Below, in pieces: positions 1 to 9,568 of a stretch of 64,000 nt of DNA. Numbering within the stretch: position 1 is the stretch's first letter; the number at the start of each line of letters is the position of its first letter. Position numbers and translations under genes: made by a program. The notes beneath the pieces are model-generated. The model did no database searches and was not told the origin of the DNA. It saw only the letters and a list, made by a program, of their open reading frames with translations. The stretch covers positions 124,001 through 188,000 of the forward strand of contig CAVXFM010000016.1 in the NCBI GenBank assembly GCA_963760985.1, read 5' to 3'. The DNA comes from JACRDG01 sp963760985 (GTDB taxonomy: Bacteria; Desulfobacterota; Desulfomonilia; Desulfomonilales; Desulfomonilaceae).

Positions 1-1596
1 GTAAAGGGTAACAGGCTTTTCCAGACCCTTCAAATGGGCCGTTGCCCTGTGTTCGAAGGCGATCGCACCATTGACGCGTTCCCTCACCGTCGGCGATACA
101 AGGATGTCACCCCCGTGAGTCTCGGCTTCGATGCGAAACGCGATATTGATCGGGCTTCCCACTGCCCCGTATTTCTTGCGCTTTTCCGATCCTATGTTTC
201 CGATGATCAGCTCACCCCGGTTGATGCCGATGCCCATGCGCAACTCCGGAAAGCCGAGGGCTACGTTTTCCTGATTGAGGCGCTTCATGGCTTCCTGCAT
301 TTCCAGGGCACAGGCCACCGCGCGCAAGGAATGGTCCGGCAACACTCGGGGAGCGCCAAAGAACACAAGGATGCCGTCTCCGGTGAATTCATCGATAGTT
401 CCCTGATGCGTGAGAATAATATCCGTCATTTCCTGGAGGAATCTGTTGATCAATTCCAAAACCTTCCGAGGGTTGAGGGAATCGGCAATTTGCGTGAATC
501 CTCGCAGATCCGCAACCAGTATGGTGATATCTCTCATTTCTCCCATCAGATCCACTCCGCCGGGAGATTTCAGAATTTCCGTGACCACCTCCTGGCTCAC
601 ATAACGCCCAAAGGTGTCTCTAATGGAATCCAACTCCTTGTGCTCCCTGACCATTCGATTGAATCCCTCGCTCATTTGCCCAATTTCATCGTTGGACACC
701 ACGGGCACATGGACGTCCAGATCGCCGGCACGCACCGCATCCATGGCGGCTCCCACGTTTCTCAGGGGATCGGAAACACTCCTTGCCACCACAATGGACA
801 GGCCCACTGCCATGGCTGCGAAGGTAGCGAGGAGAAACCCGATCACCGTAGGTACTGAATCGAGAAAATTCTCGATGGACTGGTGTCCCGCGTGTACTTC
901 GGAGATTTGGTGGAGGGTGATATGGCTGATGAGGGTAACCGGGAGAATGCTCATCACGATGAAAACCGTGAGCAATTTGGGGAGCACGTTGATCCGATAG
1001 GTGAAGGGCACGCGGAGCAGAATATCCGGAGGAAGGAGTCTTGGGATCTTCAGTTGAAGCCATCGCTCCTGAGCGAAGTATATCCAGCTCATGGTCACAG
1101 GAGCGCCCACAGGTACCAACCACGCAGAAATCTGATGTGAAGTAGTGTGAGGCCAAGGGAACAAGCGAGGCGCCACATGCGGCAGCGCGGAAATCACCAC
1201 CGCCGCGATAATCCAACCCGCGAGCGTGGTTCCCGCCAGCCTCACGGGCAGGCGCAGAAGTTTTCCTCCGATGATGCGCAGCTTTTCCTGGTCATCGCCA
1301 AGATTCTGGTGAGAGGATTCTGGTTCCAGTGCGTCTCTCACCTCCCGGTAAAGCGACATGATCCATCTTCCGTTGATCGGCGCGATGATCGCGAACGCAA
1401 TACCCACCACTGCGACAAAAACCATAGCCCGGTCCCAGAAGCCCTGGAAAGCTGACGTGGCGCCGTAACTCAAGCGAGGTTCCAACACACCGAAAAAGAC
1501 GAAGGTCAGGGCCGCTCCCAAAAGGTTTCCCAGGGCATTGATCGCAGCGGTCGCACTCACCAGTATGGCAGCTGTACAAGAGCGCTCACAAGTCAC
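1..1596 (-). CDS. Membrane-bound class III adenylate/guanylate cyclase with HAMP domain (3' end cut by window edge)
   Basis: Predicted to make cAMP (or cGMP) at the inner membrane. Reading from a GTG at 1596, preceded by AAAGGAG at 1611-1605, the protein has several hydrophobic segments in its first ~270 residues, then a HAMP linker (VSDPLRNVGAAMDAV, ...NDEIGQMSEGFNRM) and a class III cyclase domain. The metal-binding aspartates sit in ILVADLRGFTQIAD and in EFTGDGILVFFG; further conserved parts are MGIGINRGELIIGNIG and KKYGAVGSPINIAFRIEA. The frame stays open to base 1, so the C-terminus lies outside the window. An in-frame GTG at 1614 is possible but overlaps the ribosome-binding site. Cyclase is certain; the nucleotide specificity cannot be read with confidence. 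A cNMP-binding protein lies at 9.6 kb and could be a downstream reader (inference). Confidence 0.9.
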   Translation of the reverse strand, partial: MTCERSCTAAILVSATAAINALGNLLGAALTFVFFGVLEPRLSYGATSAFQGFWDRAMVFVAVVGIAFAIIAPINGRWIMSLYREVRDALEPESSHQNLGDDQEKLRIIGGKLLRLPVRLAGTTLAGWIIAAVVISALPHVAPRLFPWPHTTSHQISAWLVPVGAPVTMSWIYFAQERWLQLKIPRLLPPDILLRVPFTYRINVLPKLLTVFIVMSILPVTLISHITLHQISEVHAGHQSIENFLDSVPTVIGFLLATFAAMAVGLSIVVARSVSDPLRNVGAAMDAVRAGDLDVHVPVVSNDEIGQMSEGFNRMVREHKELDSIRDTFGRYVSQEVVTEILKSPGGVDLMGEMRDITILVADLRGFTQIADSLNPRKVLELINRFLQEMTDIILTHQGTIDEFTGDGILVFFGAPRVLPDHSLRAVACALEMQEAMKRLNQENVALGFPELRMGIGINRGELIIGNIGSEKRKKYGAVGSPINIAFRIEAETHGGDILVSPTVRERVNGAIAFEHRATAHLKGLEKPVTLY

Positions 1597-1918
1597 AGGG
1601 CCCGCTCCTTTCACCTTGACGATTGCATCAGGTCACAGACAAGCCCGAAATATGTTCTTACTGGTGAGTAATGTAAAGAAACTGTCGAAAGAAATCCAGT
1701 GTCCACGGTGGTGACGAGGGTCAGCGCCAAAAGGGCGAGTGAAGTCGATGCGTGTTGGTCAACGTAAGACGTGGCATTCATCATGGGCTGTGGATGAGAG
1801 AAAGTGGTATGCGTGTGCGCAAAGTCAGAGAAAGCGTCTCCGTCCTTGCGCACAGGCCACTCCACCTAAGGCACCTGCACGGCTTGGCTCATGAGTGCTT
1901 GCAGGACCCGACAGGAGT
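1597..1918. other. Intergenic stretch, nothing recognised
   Basis: About 320 bases between the cyclase start and the end of the next minus-strand gene. The short open frames on either strand have no ribosome-binding site or family resemblance, and I see no strong hairpin. It presumably holds the cyclase promoter. Confidence 0.4.
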
Positions 1919-2272
1919 TTAGTACACGATCACCCTTCTCGGAACGCATCCCCAGGGAACGCACTTCCACCAGCGTCGGTATGGTCGATACCCATAATAA
2001 TACGCTCCGTAGGGGTACACGCGAAAATGAGGGCCATACCAGCCGCGATGGCGCCATCCCGACCTCCAGCCTCGCCTCCATCCGCGCCAATGCACTGTGC
2101 TCACCGGCGCTTGAAAGGCCGGTCCGTAAGGGCTGACGACCGTATCCGTGTACACGGCCGGCTGTGGTGACGAGCCTCCCAGAGGTTGGCCCGCATAGGC
2201 GGAGGAGGAAAGTATGAGTGCCAATCCCAACGCTGCTATTGCAACACCTCGAAAAACAATGTGGTTCTTCAT
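1919..2272 (-). CDS. Small secreted W/R/G/Y-rich hypothetical protein
   Basis: A 117-residue protein of unknown function. The start is the ATG at 2272, preceded by GAGAGGAGAGCTGAG; the longer open frame upstream is unlikely to be translated. Residues 1-27 form a clear Sec signal peptide (MKNHIVFRGVAIAALGLALI, then SSSAYA) with a probable cleavage after AYA. The mature part is low-complexity: Q/P/G-rich first, then WRGWRRGWRSGWRHRGWYGP and a Tyr/Pro/Gly-rich tail with two cysteines near the end (KCVPWGCVP). Such basic aromatic-rich tails occur in many small envelope proteins of proteobacteria. It is transcribed in the same direction as the downstream cyclase but separated by 322 bases. Confidence 0.7.
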   Translation of the reverse strand: MKNHIVFRGVAIAALGLALILSSSAYAGQPLGGSSPQPAVYTDTVVSPYGPAFQAPVSTVHWRGWRRGWRSGWRHRGWYGPHFRVYPYGAYYYGYRPYRRWWKCVPWGCVPRRVIVY

Positions 2273-2375
2273 CTCAGCTCTCCTCTCGATGGCGTACGTG
2301 GTCCTACACGGACCATTTGTCGGATCTCTGTTATAAAGACGCACGAGCCGGACGCGCGTTAAAGCGGAGCCTGGT

Positions 2376-3449
2376 TTATATCCGGCTGCCATAGGGTGGC
2401 GGCAAGGGCGCCTTTTCTTTCTTATCAAGGGCCCGTGCCGCCCTCCAGGGCCAATACGGATCTCTCAACATTTCACGTGCGAGCAGCACGATGTCCGCAC
2501 GAGAGTTCTGAATGATCTCGTTTGCCTGTACCGGGTCAGTGATGAGGCCCACTGCTGCCGTGGCGATTCCGGCTCCGCTTCGGACGGCTTCTGACAAAGG
2601 CACCTGCCAGCCCGGGGCAATGGGGTAAGTTGATGCGTCAGGTGTGCTGCCGCCGGAACTACAATCGATCAAATCCGCTCCTTCGTCCTTCAGCACTTTC
2701 GAAAGTTCCACAGACTCCTCAATAGTCCAGCCTCCATCGACCCAGTCAGCACACGACAACCGCACGGACAGGGGCAAGTTTTCAGGCCACACCTGTCTGA
2801 TGTCGCGAAAGGTCTCCACGGTGAAGCGAATTCGGTTCTCGAAGCTTCCGCCATATCGGTCAGTGCGTTGGTTCGACAGAGGGGACTGGAAACTGTGACA
2901 AAGATACCCGTGGGCCGCGTGCAGTTCCAACCACTGGTACCCGGCATGGATCGCGCGCACCGCCGCGGCTCGAAACGCAGCTCGCACCCGTTCCATATCT
3001 TCGTACGTCATTTCTTTGGGAACTCTCCAGAGCCTGTGACCGAACGCGAGAGGGCTAGGCCCGATGGGCTCCCATCCGCCTTCTTCGTCCTTGAGATGGT
3101 GGTCACCTTCCCACGGACGTGAAGCGCTCGCCTTTCTGCCCGCGTGAGCGATTTGGATCCCCGGGACTGCACCATATTTCTTGATGAACGCGGTGATCCG
3201 GGCCAACGGCTCAATGTGTCTGTCATCCCAAAGTCCCGCGTCCTGGGGGGAAATCCTCCCCTGAGGCTCAACGGCAGTGGCTTCCGCGATGACCAGACCA
3301 GCCCCTCCCACCGCACGCGAACCCAGGTGAACCAGATGCCAGTCACTGGCCAAGCCGTCATGGGAACTATACTGGCACATGGGAGATACGCCTACGCGAT
3401 TGCGAAGTGTAATGTCCTTGAGAGAAAACGTGTCGAACAGATGCGGCAT
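2376..3449 (-). CDS. Old-yellow-enzyme family NADH:flavin oxidoreductase (YqjM-like)
   Basis: FMN-dependent ene-reductase of the cytoplasm, reducing activated C=C bonds with NAD(P)H. The 357-residue protein starts at ATG 3449, 7 bases after GGAAGGAG. It is a full-length TIM-barrel: N-terminal LFDTFSLKDITLRNRVGVSP, the MCQYSS motif with the YqjM-type FMN-proximal cysteine, GIQIAHAGRKAS, the catalytic His region ELHAAHGYLCHSFQSPLSN followed by RTDRYGGSFENRIRF, and C-terminal ADIVLLAREMLRDPYWPWRA. These identify the thermophilic-like/YqjM subgroup rather than classical OYE. The physiological substrate is not evident. The quinone oxidoreductase just upstream on the same strand (130 bases) may form a small detoxification pair with it (inference). 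Confidence 0.93.
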   Translation of the reverse strand: MPHLFDTFSLKDITLRNRVGVSPMCQYSSHDGLASDWHLVHLGSRAVGGAGLVIAEATAVEPQGRISPQDAGLWDDRHIEPLARITAFIKKYGAVPGIQIAHAGRKASASRPWEGDHHLKDEEGGWEPIGPSPLAFGHRLWRVPKEMTYEDMERVRAAFRAAAVRAIHAGYQWLELHAAHGYLCHSFQSPLSNQRTDRYGGSFENRIRFTVETFRDIRQVWPENLPLSVRLSCADWVDGGWTIEESVELSKVLKDEGADLIDCSSGGSTPDASTYPIAPGWQVPLSEAVRSGAGIATAAVGLITDPVQANEIIQNSRADIVLLAREMLRDPYWPWRAARALDKKEKAPLPPPYGSRI

Positions 3450-3579
3450 CTCATACTCCTTCCGCGATTTCATCACCTTCATGGAAATGCATCAGTATCC
3501 AGATACCTCGGTTCTTGGCCTTCCTGAAGCATGCCCCCTGCGAAAAACCCGCATGCGCGACCAAACTTGCGCAGGAACC

Positions 3580-4542
3580 CTAGGGTATCAGGACTATTTT
3601 GCCAAACGCGTGTGATTTCATGACCTCTTCATGTGCTTGAGCCGCGTCGGTTAGAGCAATCTCCTCACCGATCACAGGCTTCAGGTCGCGGTTCTGCAAA
3701 CCTGCCACAAGAGCCCGGTGAATCTCTGAGAGTTCACTGTCAGACGCATTGAAGAGCACCACTCCCAAAATCGCAGCGTCCTTGACCATGGCGTCTCTCG
3801 GGTCGATCTCCACCGGACCGCGGCTCCCGATGACGACGATGCGGCCTCCATACGCGATCATTTTCAGGTCCATGCCAAGGTTGACGTTCGCGAGCACCTC
3901 CAGCACCACGTCAACCCCCGCGCCATCGGTCAGAGCAAGGATCTTTTCCCTCTGATCTCGGTCCCGATGGCTGACTGCGTGATCAGCGCCTTGCCTCCGC
4001 ACGAATTCGAGACCCTCCGGAGTGCCGGCTGTACCGATGACTCTCATCCCAGCCGCACGTGCGAGCTGGACTGCAGCGGTGCCCACGCCACCTGTGGCGC
4101 CGTGCACGAGGACAGTCTCCCCTTTCTTGGCCATGGCACGATTGAACAGTGCGCGATATGCCACGCCGTACGGCACGCCTATGGCCGCTCCCTGTTGAAA
4201 AGACACGTGTTCCGGCAATGCATGCACCCGAGATGCCAGACAAAGTGCCTGCTCCCCATACGTTCCGCTGAGTGAACCCGCTATGTACACCCTTTCGCCC
4301 GGCCCCACGCTCGTGACCCCCTGGCCTACGGATTCTACAATGCCGGCCCCATCCATGCCGGGGGTGTAAGGCAACGCGGGTTTCAGGGCGTATTGCCCGG
4401 AGCGGATATACGCATCCACCGGATTCACACCTGCCGCGCTGACCTTCACCAGCACCTGGCCGGCTTCGGGCTGGAGGTCCGGCATGTGTTCGATTCCCAT
4501 TACCTCCGGGCTGCCAAATTCGTGGACTCGTACGGTCTTCAT
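3580..4542 (-). CDS. Zinc-independent NADPH:quinone oxidoreductase (MDR superfamily)
   Basis: Medium-chain dehydrogenase/reductase of the quinone-oxidoreductase type, expected to reduce quinones or related enones with NADPH. The 320 residues begin MKTVRVHEFG at ATG 4542, chosen because GGAGG lies 5-6 bases upstream; an ATG at 4554 is an alternative. Seen: GroES-like domain with AAGVNPVDAYIRSGQY and PYTPGMDGAGIVESVG, then the Rossmann motif VLVHGATGGVGTAAVQLARA (GxGGVG type). The cysteine/histidine zinc-ligand pattern of alcohol dehydrogenases is absent, as expected for quinone reductases. It ends in KSHAFGKIVLIP, normal for the family. Confidence 0.92.
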   Translation of the reverse strand: MKTVRVHEFGSPEVMGIEHMPDLQPEAGQVLVKVSAAGVNPVDAYIRSGQYALKPALPYTPGMDGAGIVESVGQGVTSVGPGERVYIAGSLSGTYGEQALCLASRVHALPEHVSFQQGAAIGVPYGVAYRALFNRAMAKKGETVLVHGATGGVGTAAVQLARAAGMRVIGTAGTPEGLEFVRRQGADHAVSHRDRDQREKILALTDGAGVDVVLEVLANVNLGMDLKMIAYGGRIVVIGSRGPVEIDPRDAMVKDAAILGVVLFNASDSELSEIHRALVAGLQNRDLKPVIGEEIALTDAAQAHEEVMKSHAFGKIVLIP

Positions 4543-4676
4543 CGTATCCTCCATTCTTCCCTTGTGGTGGGCCCTCTTGCAATTCGCTTCACACTGAAGG
4601 AAATTCTTCAGGTGGGTGATATCGCCGGACCGGCGTGGAACGGCAACCTTCTGGCACGCTTGAAAACCCGTTGGTA

Positions 4677-6879
4677 TCACGGCGATTCGCGCGGGGGAAG
4701 AAGCGCCAGGGGGGTCCTTTTGGCCAATTTTCCCCTGTCCGGCTTCACGATCGCACCATCCGGCCCGGGAACAAATAACGTCATGGGCGATCCGACGACC
4801 GGCCAATGGCCCTTGAGCACGTTTGACGGCTCATCGCCCGTGAATACGAGATAGCTGAAGCTGTGGTAGTGCGGTACCTTTCGTGCGAGCCCTGCGATGG
4901 CCTCTACGCGATCAGTCGCGACCCAGGTTAGCACCGTGTCGACGTTTTTCGGATTCCTGACGGTAAACACCACGGACAGGCCTTTACGCGGGAACGTACG
5001 ATCCCCGATGGTCAGGCTCTCGTCTGTGACGAAAACGCGGTATGGGGCCAGTGCTCCACGGACCACGTCGGCAAACCGATTGTGCCATCCCAGGATGAGT
5101 ACCTGCGGTATCCGAAGGGAGAGCCTCCATGTGGGCATCGTGGGAAATGCTCACCTGTTCCGGTCCTGAGGCCCGCCAATCCTGGGCAAGGGCCTCAAAG
5201 GCCTTTTGCATGGCCGCGTCCGCACGGGCAGGAGCAACAATCGTCAACTTCTTGGTTCCGAAGAGCTGGGTCAAGGCTGGCGGAAGTTCCCCCTGTGAGA
5301 GCCTCCTGAACACATCGAATTCAGGGTCCACGTCAATGCGTACAGGCGGGTGGGGCAAGGTGAACCGCATTTCCTGCTGCTTGTCCTTCATGAGCACCCG
5401 AGTCTGATACGCGTGATCTTGCCCCTCCATGGTGACAGCCACCGGGATATGTATTCGGTAAGGTTCGCCGGACTGCGTCTGCGCGAAGAGCGCGGTGGCC
5501 ACATACTCTTCGCCGTGCTTCTCCGCGCGGGCATTGCTCACCTTTAACCTGGGAGCGCCAGGTTTGGTGACCCACTGAGTGAAGTCGGCCACGAGATTCT
5601 TCCCGGAAACATGCTCAAAGCTCTTGCGTATGTCATCGTACGAGGCAAATCGGAACTTGTGGTTGCGATAGAAATCCCTTAGCCCTTCACGAAATGGTTG
5701 ATCGCCCAAGTCCATGCGTAACATGTGGAAGAACATGAGGGCCTTTCCGTATCCGATCGCCTGGGTCGCGGCGCTGTGGCGGGAACGAAACAGGGTGAGC
5801 GGAAAATCGTCCGATTTGGACACGTAATCGGTGTACTTCTGCAGCGTGTCGCGGCGGTACTCCGTCGCAGTGCCGCGCTGTTCCCGGAGCAGATGATCGG
5901 CAAGATACGCGGTCAAACCCTCCGACCAGTTTCCGCTCTTCACCTCCGGGTACACACTGTTGCCCCACCAATTATGCAGTATTTCGTGGGGGTAAGATGA
6001 GAAGATGATGAACGGAAAACGGATCACCTTGGATCCCATAAGCGCGAAAGACGGCAGACCGTACCCTGTCTCCCAATAATTCTCCACCAGAGCAAATTTC
6101 TTGTAAGGATAAGGTCCTATCAGTCCGTCGTACATCGTGAGATATGGAGCGGTCGCGTCGAGATACTTCCCGGCAAGAGCTTTATCCGGCTCCCTCAGAA
6201 AGACCATGGTCTGAACCAGTCCCGCGGGTCGCGAGAACACGAAGAACCGCGCGGCAACGAGCGAAATCTCTTCCTGGGGCTCAGCGGAATGCCAGCGTAC
6301 CCGGCAAGAACCGTCCCGGATCTCATGAACCGTCCGTTCTCCCTGGCTCACTGCATCCCAGTCCTTCGGCACGGTGACCTCAAGATCGCACAAGAGCAGG
6401 TCCTCGCCGAATTGGGGATACCAAAGGGAATCCCCGGAGAGAAACACGCCTTCCTTCGAGATCAGGCCAGGGGTGCTCAAGGAGCCTCTTGCCGTTTCCT
6501 TTCCGTCTGACGTAAGGGGATGATGGATTTGTCCGTGAAACACGAGAGTAAATGTCCTCACTCCCCGCGGCAACGAGACCCTGTAAGATTCCCCCGGAGC
6601 CTCTACCGGGCGTGAGGGCTGGGGCACCACAGACACATCAGGAGTGGGACTCGAGGGCTCCAGACCTTGATGCAGGACGAAACCCACGCTACTGCCGAGC
6701 CTTTCAGGGAGGGTGATCCGGTCTTCTGCTTCCAAACGATGCTGGTCAGGATACAGCGTAATCTTAATATCATGGTGAATCCGGGAATTCCGCGGGGGTG
6801 CACTTTGCGATCTTGCCGAATCTGAACCCAGGATTGCACACAAGAACAGGAATAACGCGGTGAGCAGAAATCTGTGCAT
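4677..6879 (-). CDS. M1-like zinc metallopeptidase, secreted; one frameshift near 5105
   Basis: Predicted periplasmic aminopeptidase-like protein. The N-terminus (MHRFLLTALFLFLCAILGSD) is a signal peptide; a beta-rich N-terminal domain follows, then ENYWETGYGLPSFALMGSKV in the place of the GAMEN loop, and the zinc motif HEILH (residues 298-302) with the third ligand Glu320 in WSEGL. The spacing is 17 residues, one fewer than the usual HEXXH-X18-E. Around 5103-5108 (GATACCGCAGG on the coding strand) one extra base moves the frame; without it the sequence runs smoothly from ALPSDT into QVLILGWHNRFADVV and on to the stop at 4677, giving about 735 residues. I treat this as one gene with a probable sequencing indel. 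The substrate is unknown. Confidence 0.85.
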
Positions 6880-7130
6880 CGGTTTTCACTCTTCCTTTCC
6901 TGAGCTTTTCTCAGAGCCGCGAAACACTCTCTGATCTATTGGCGATCCGCGTCACCGGGGTCTATCCCAGAATACAGATCTTTCCGGGCCGTGTCATGCC
7001 CCGGAACCGGTTGCCTGTGCCCGGGCGGAACAGCCGATGACCATTGGATGGTCTGCGAGCCACTCTTGTGCACCTCCGGCACTCACACTTGCCTGCCTAT
7101 AGCTGATCTCGATTCGCTTTCAAGCGAGTA

Positions 7131-7260
7131 ACACCGATGCGCGATCACGTAAGTGACTTTGGTCTGCTGGCGGCATGCCTCTGAAGCGCAGTCAGGCCAG
7201 GCCGTTCGTAGGGAAAGAGGTTTGCCGCCAGTGTTGTACGCCTGAAAACCCATGGGGGTA
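7131..7260 (+). repeat. Element A, copy A1
   Basis: About 130 bp, one of four near-identical intergenic copies (also 12538, 15019 and 21971). The core GTAAGTGACTTTGGTCTGCT, CGGCATGCC, CTGAAGCGCAGTCAGGCC and TTTGCCGCCAG is present. This copy has CCAGGCC where the others have CCGGGCC, and a diverged right end (ACCCATGGGGGTA). It sits upstream of the CoA-transferase gene at 7482. The flanks (6880-7130 and 7261-7410) show no gene. Confidence 0.9.
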
Positions 7261-7410
7261 TAAGATGGTAGGGCTGGGGATCCCCTGAGCGAAGAGATGA
7301 GACGGTTCTGCGTCGTTTGTGGTGAAGGCGATTTCCCGCGAGCAGTCCGCGCCAAATTGTACAGCAAAAGCGAATCCGTATGAATGAGGGGAGAGGGAGA
7401 GGGAAAACCC

Positions 7411-7439
7411 TTGACACTATTGAGGGAAAAAGGGATCGT
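7411..7439 (+). promoter_or_regulatory. Possible sigma-70-type promoter for the CoA-transferase gene
   Basis: A perfect TTGACA at 7411-7416 is followed after 17 bases by GATCGT, which matches only 3 of 6 positions of the -10 consensus. It lies 43 bases ahead of the start at 7482. Weak evidence. Confidence 0.25.
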
Positions 7440-7481
7440 GTGCCATAAAAACCACTGATAACGGCTACTGGAGAGGACCCC

Positions 7482-9365
7482 ATGAATAGTTGGCAACATA
7501 TATACGCGTCCAAACTTGTTACCCCTGCCGAGGCAGCGCGAAAAGTCAAGAATGGCGACCGAATCTACCTCGGCAGCATGTGCTCCGAACCCAAAACCAT
7601 CATCAAAGCCATTGAAGAGTCATTCGTGGAAGACGTGGAAATCGTGCAGTTCATCCGAGGTTCCGAGGCCTCCCGCTTGACACAAGGCGGTTGGGGAAGG
7701 TTCAGGATGAAGACCTTCTTTGCGAGAGGCCGCAAGGGCGGTCACGAAGATCTCCAGGAATTTAATTACATCCCACTCTTTCACTCTCAGATCCCGTTTT
7801 TTTTCAGAAACCGTCGCATCCCTATCGATGTGGCCATCATCCAGGTGTCAGAACCGGATCGATTCGGCAGGTTCAGCCTCGGTACTTCCGTTGACTTCGG
7901 CTTGGCTGCAGTCGATTCAGCGCGACTCGTCATCGCACAAGTGAACCCTCTGATGCCCCGTACGCATGGCGATACGTACATACCTATTGAGAAGATAGAG
8001 TTCCTGGTGGATGCCGAGGAACCGCTCGGGGAACTGAACGAAGAACCGCTGGGTGAGCGAGAGAAAACCATTAGCGCCTATTGCAGTGAACTTATCGATG
8101 ATGGATCGATCGTGCAATTCGGTTTTGCCGGAATCTCTCGCGGCCTTATGGATTTTCTCCAAGATCACAAGCACTTGGGTCTTCATACGGAAATTTTCAC
8201 CGACGGACTCATTGACCTCATCGAGTCCGGTGTGGTGGACAACAGCACCAAGAAACTGTATCGCGGCAAGGCCCTGGCCACCACCTGCATGGGCACTCGC
8301 AAACTTTACGATTATGTGAATGACAACTCGATGGTAGAATTCTATCCTTCAGACACGCTGTTGGATCCGACGTTCATCGCGGCAAACGATCGCATGGTAG
8401 CGGTCAATTTGGCGATGCAAGTAGATCTGCGGGGCCAAATCAGACAGGGCAGCCCGACCTGGACAGCCTTTGAAGGCTCAGCAGGGGACAACGATTTCAT
8501 GAGAGGAGCGAATCTCTCAAAAGGCGGTCGTTCGATTATCTGCCTCAGGTCTACCTCCCCCAGCGGCAAGTCCACGATAGTGCCGACCTTTGGCCCCAAG
8601 TCAGTGGTGATCACCAATCGAGGCGAGGCCAATTACGTGATCACCGAATACGGCGTCGCGTACTTGGGTGGGAGAACCATCCGCGAGCGTGCCATGGCCC
8701 TTATTGAGATTGCGCATCCCGATCATCGAGAAGACCTCATGAGGTCAGCTCGGGAGATGGGGTACGTGTTTCCCGACCAGGTGTACTATCGCATTTGTTC
8801 GCCGGAGCTTCGCCGCCGGGTGCGGACTCAGCGCATCTTCAAAGGTGGCATCAAAGGGAGCATCCGGGTCATCAAGTCCACGGACGAAGCGATGCTGAGA
8901 GATCTGTTTTACAACTTATCTCAGGAATCGGTGTATTTTCGCTATTTCACTACCAAGCGAAGCATGCCTCACAAAAACCTTCAGCAATACGTGAATGTGA
9001 CCGAGCAAGACGGACTGTCTCTCGTCATCACCGTAGGGCCCAGAGAGGATCGAAAAATCGTGGCTGAGGCACGTTACATGTTGAGCCCTGGGGATCCGTA
9101 CCCGGATGTGGCCTTTATGGTAGACGAGAACTATCGCGGACGAGGGCTTGCAAGCGCTCTCTTGCACTACCTCATCGACATCGCACGGGAGAGGGGCATA
9201 CAAGGATTCCGAGCTGAAGTGCTCATGTCCAACCGATCCATGATGAGAGTCTTTGAACGGCTCCCGTACCGGCTGCACAAAACGCGCGAGCAAGACAGCA
9301 TGTCCCTGTTGTTCCAATTTGACGAGCTGAAAACGTCCTCATCGGAGCCCGGAGAATCTCGTTGA
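7482..9365 (+). CDS. Acetyl-CoA hydrolase/transferase fused to a GNAT acetyltransferase domain
   Basis: A 627-residue cytoplasmic fusion. Residues ~1-430 are a CoA-transferase of the acetyl-CoA hydrolase/4-hydroxybutyrate CoA-transferase family: VKNGDRIYLGSMCSEPKTII, the LGLHTEIFTDGLIDLIESG block, and RGEANYVITEYGVAYLGGRT followed by IRERAMALIEIAHPDHREDL. Residues ~460-600 are a GNAT domain: GSIRVIKSTDEAMLRDLF, the acetyl-CoA-binding loop ENYRGRGLASALL near 549-561, and AEVLMSNRSMMRVFERLPY. The start ATG follows GGAGAGGACCCC. The family moves CoA between carboxylic acids; the GNAT half could acetylate proteins or small molecules using acetyl-CoA (inference). Element A1 and a weak promoter lie upstream, and it is probably monocistronic. 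Confidence 0.92.
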   Translation: MNSWQHIYASKLVTPAEAARKVKNGDRIYLGSMCSEPKTIIKAIEESFVEDVEIVQFIRGSEASRLTQGGWGRFRMKTFFARGRKGGHEDLQEFNYIPLFHSQIPFFFRNRRIPIDVAIIQVSEPDRFGRFSLGTSVDFGLAAVDSARLVIAQVNPLMPRTHGDTYIPIEKIEFLVDAEEPLGELNEEPLGEREKTISAYCSELIDDGSIVQFGFAGISRGLMDFLQDHKHLGLHTEIFTDGLIDLIESGVVDNSTKKLYRGKALATTCMGTRKLYDYVNDNSMVEFYPSDTLLDPTFIAANDRMVAVNLAMQVDLRGQIRQGSPTWTAFEGSAGDNDFMRGANLSKGGRSIICLRSTSPSGKSTIVPTFGPKSVVITNRGEANYVITEYGVAYLGGRTIRERAMALIEIAHPDHREDLMRSAREMGYVFPDQVYYRICSPELRRRVRTQRIFKGGIKGSIRVIKSTDEAMLRDLFYNLSQESVYFRYFTTKRSMPHKNLQQYVNVTEQDGLSLVITVGPREDRKIVAEARYMLSPGDPYPDVAFMVDENYRGRGLASALLHYLIDIARERGIQGFRAEVLMSNRSMMRVFERLPYRLHKTREQDSMSLLFQFDELKTSSSEPGESR

Positions 9366-9568
9366 CTTTGGCACGAACGGTGAAGTAAGGTCAGGAAAAA
9401 CCATAGCAAGTTACACTACAGCGCAATGAGAATGACGGTCAGTGTGTGGCACGCTGGCGCGGGTACAGATTCCTCGAGGGCCTGAGCGAAGCTGTTGCAC
9501 CCCTATAGAGCCGCTTCCGTCCCATTCTCTTCTTGCTTGCACACGCGTGCTCTCACTCAGGAGTTCAT

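Noticed and set aside
34..858. Long plus-strand open frame at the left edge
   Set aside because: It is antisense to the adenylate cyclase catalytic domain, which is clearly coded on the minus strand; the plus-strand product has no family features.
2376..2428. Overlap of the small secreted protein with the OYE gene
   Set aside because: It arises only if the in-frame extension upstream of ATG 2272 is used; the strong ribosome-binding site and signal peptide show that the real start is 2272.
7131..7260. Element A considered as a CRISPR repeat
   Set aside because: Copies are 3-7 kb apart, 130 bp long and without spacers; they are dispersed repeats, not an array.
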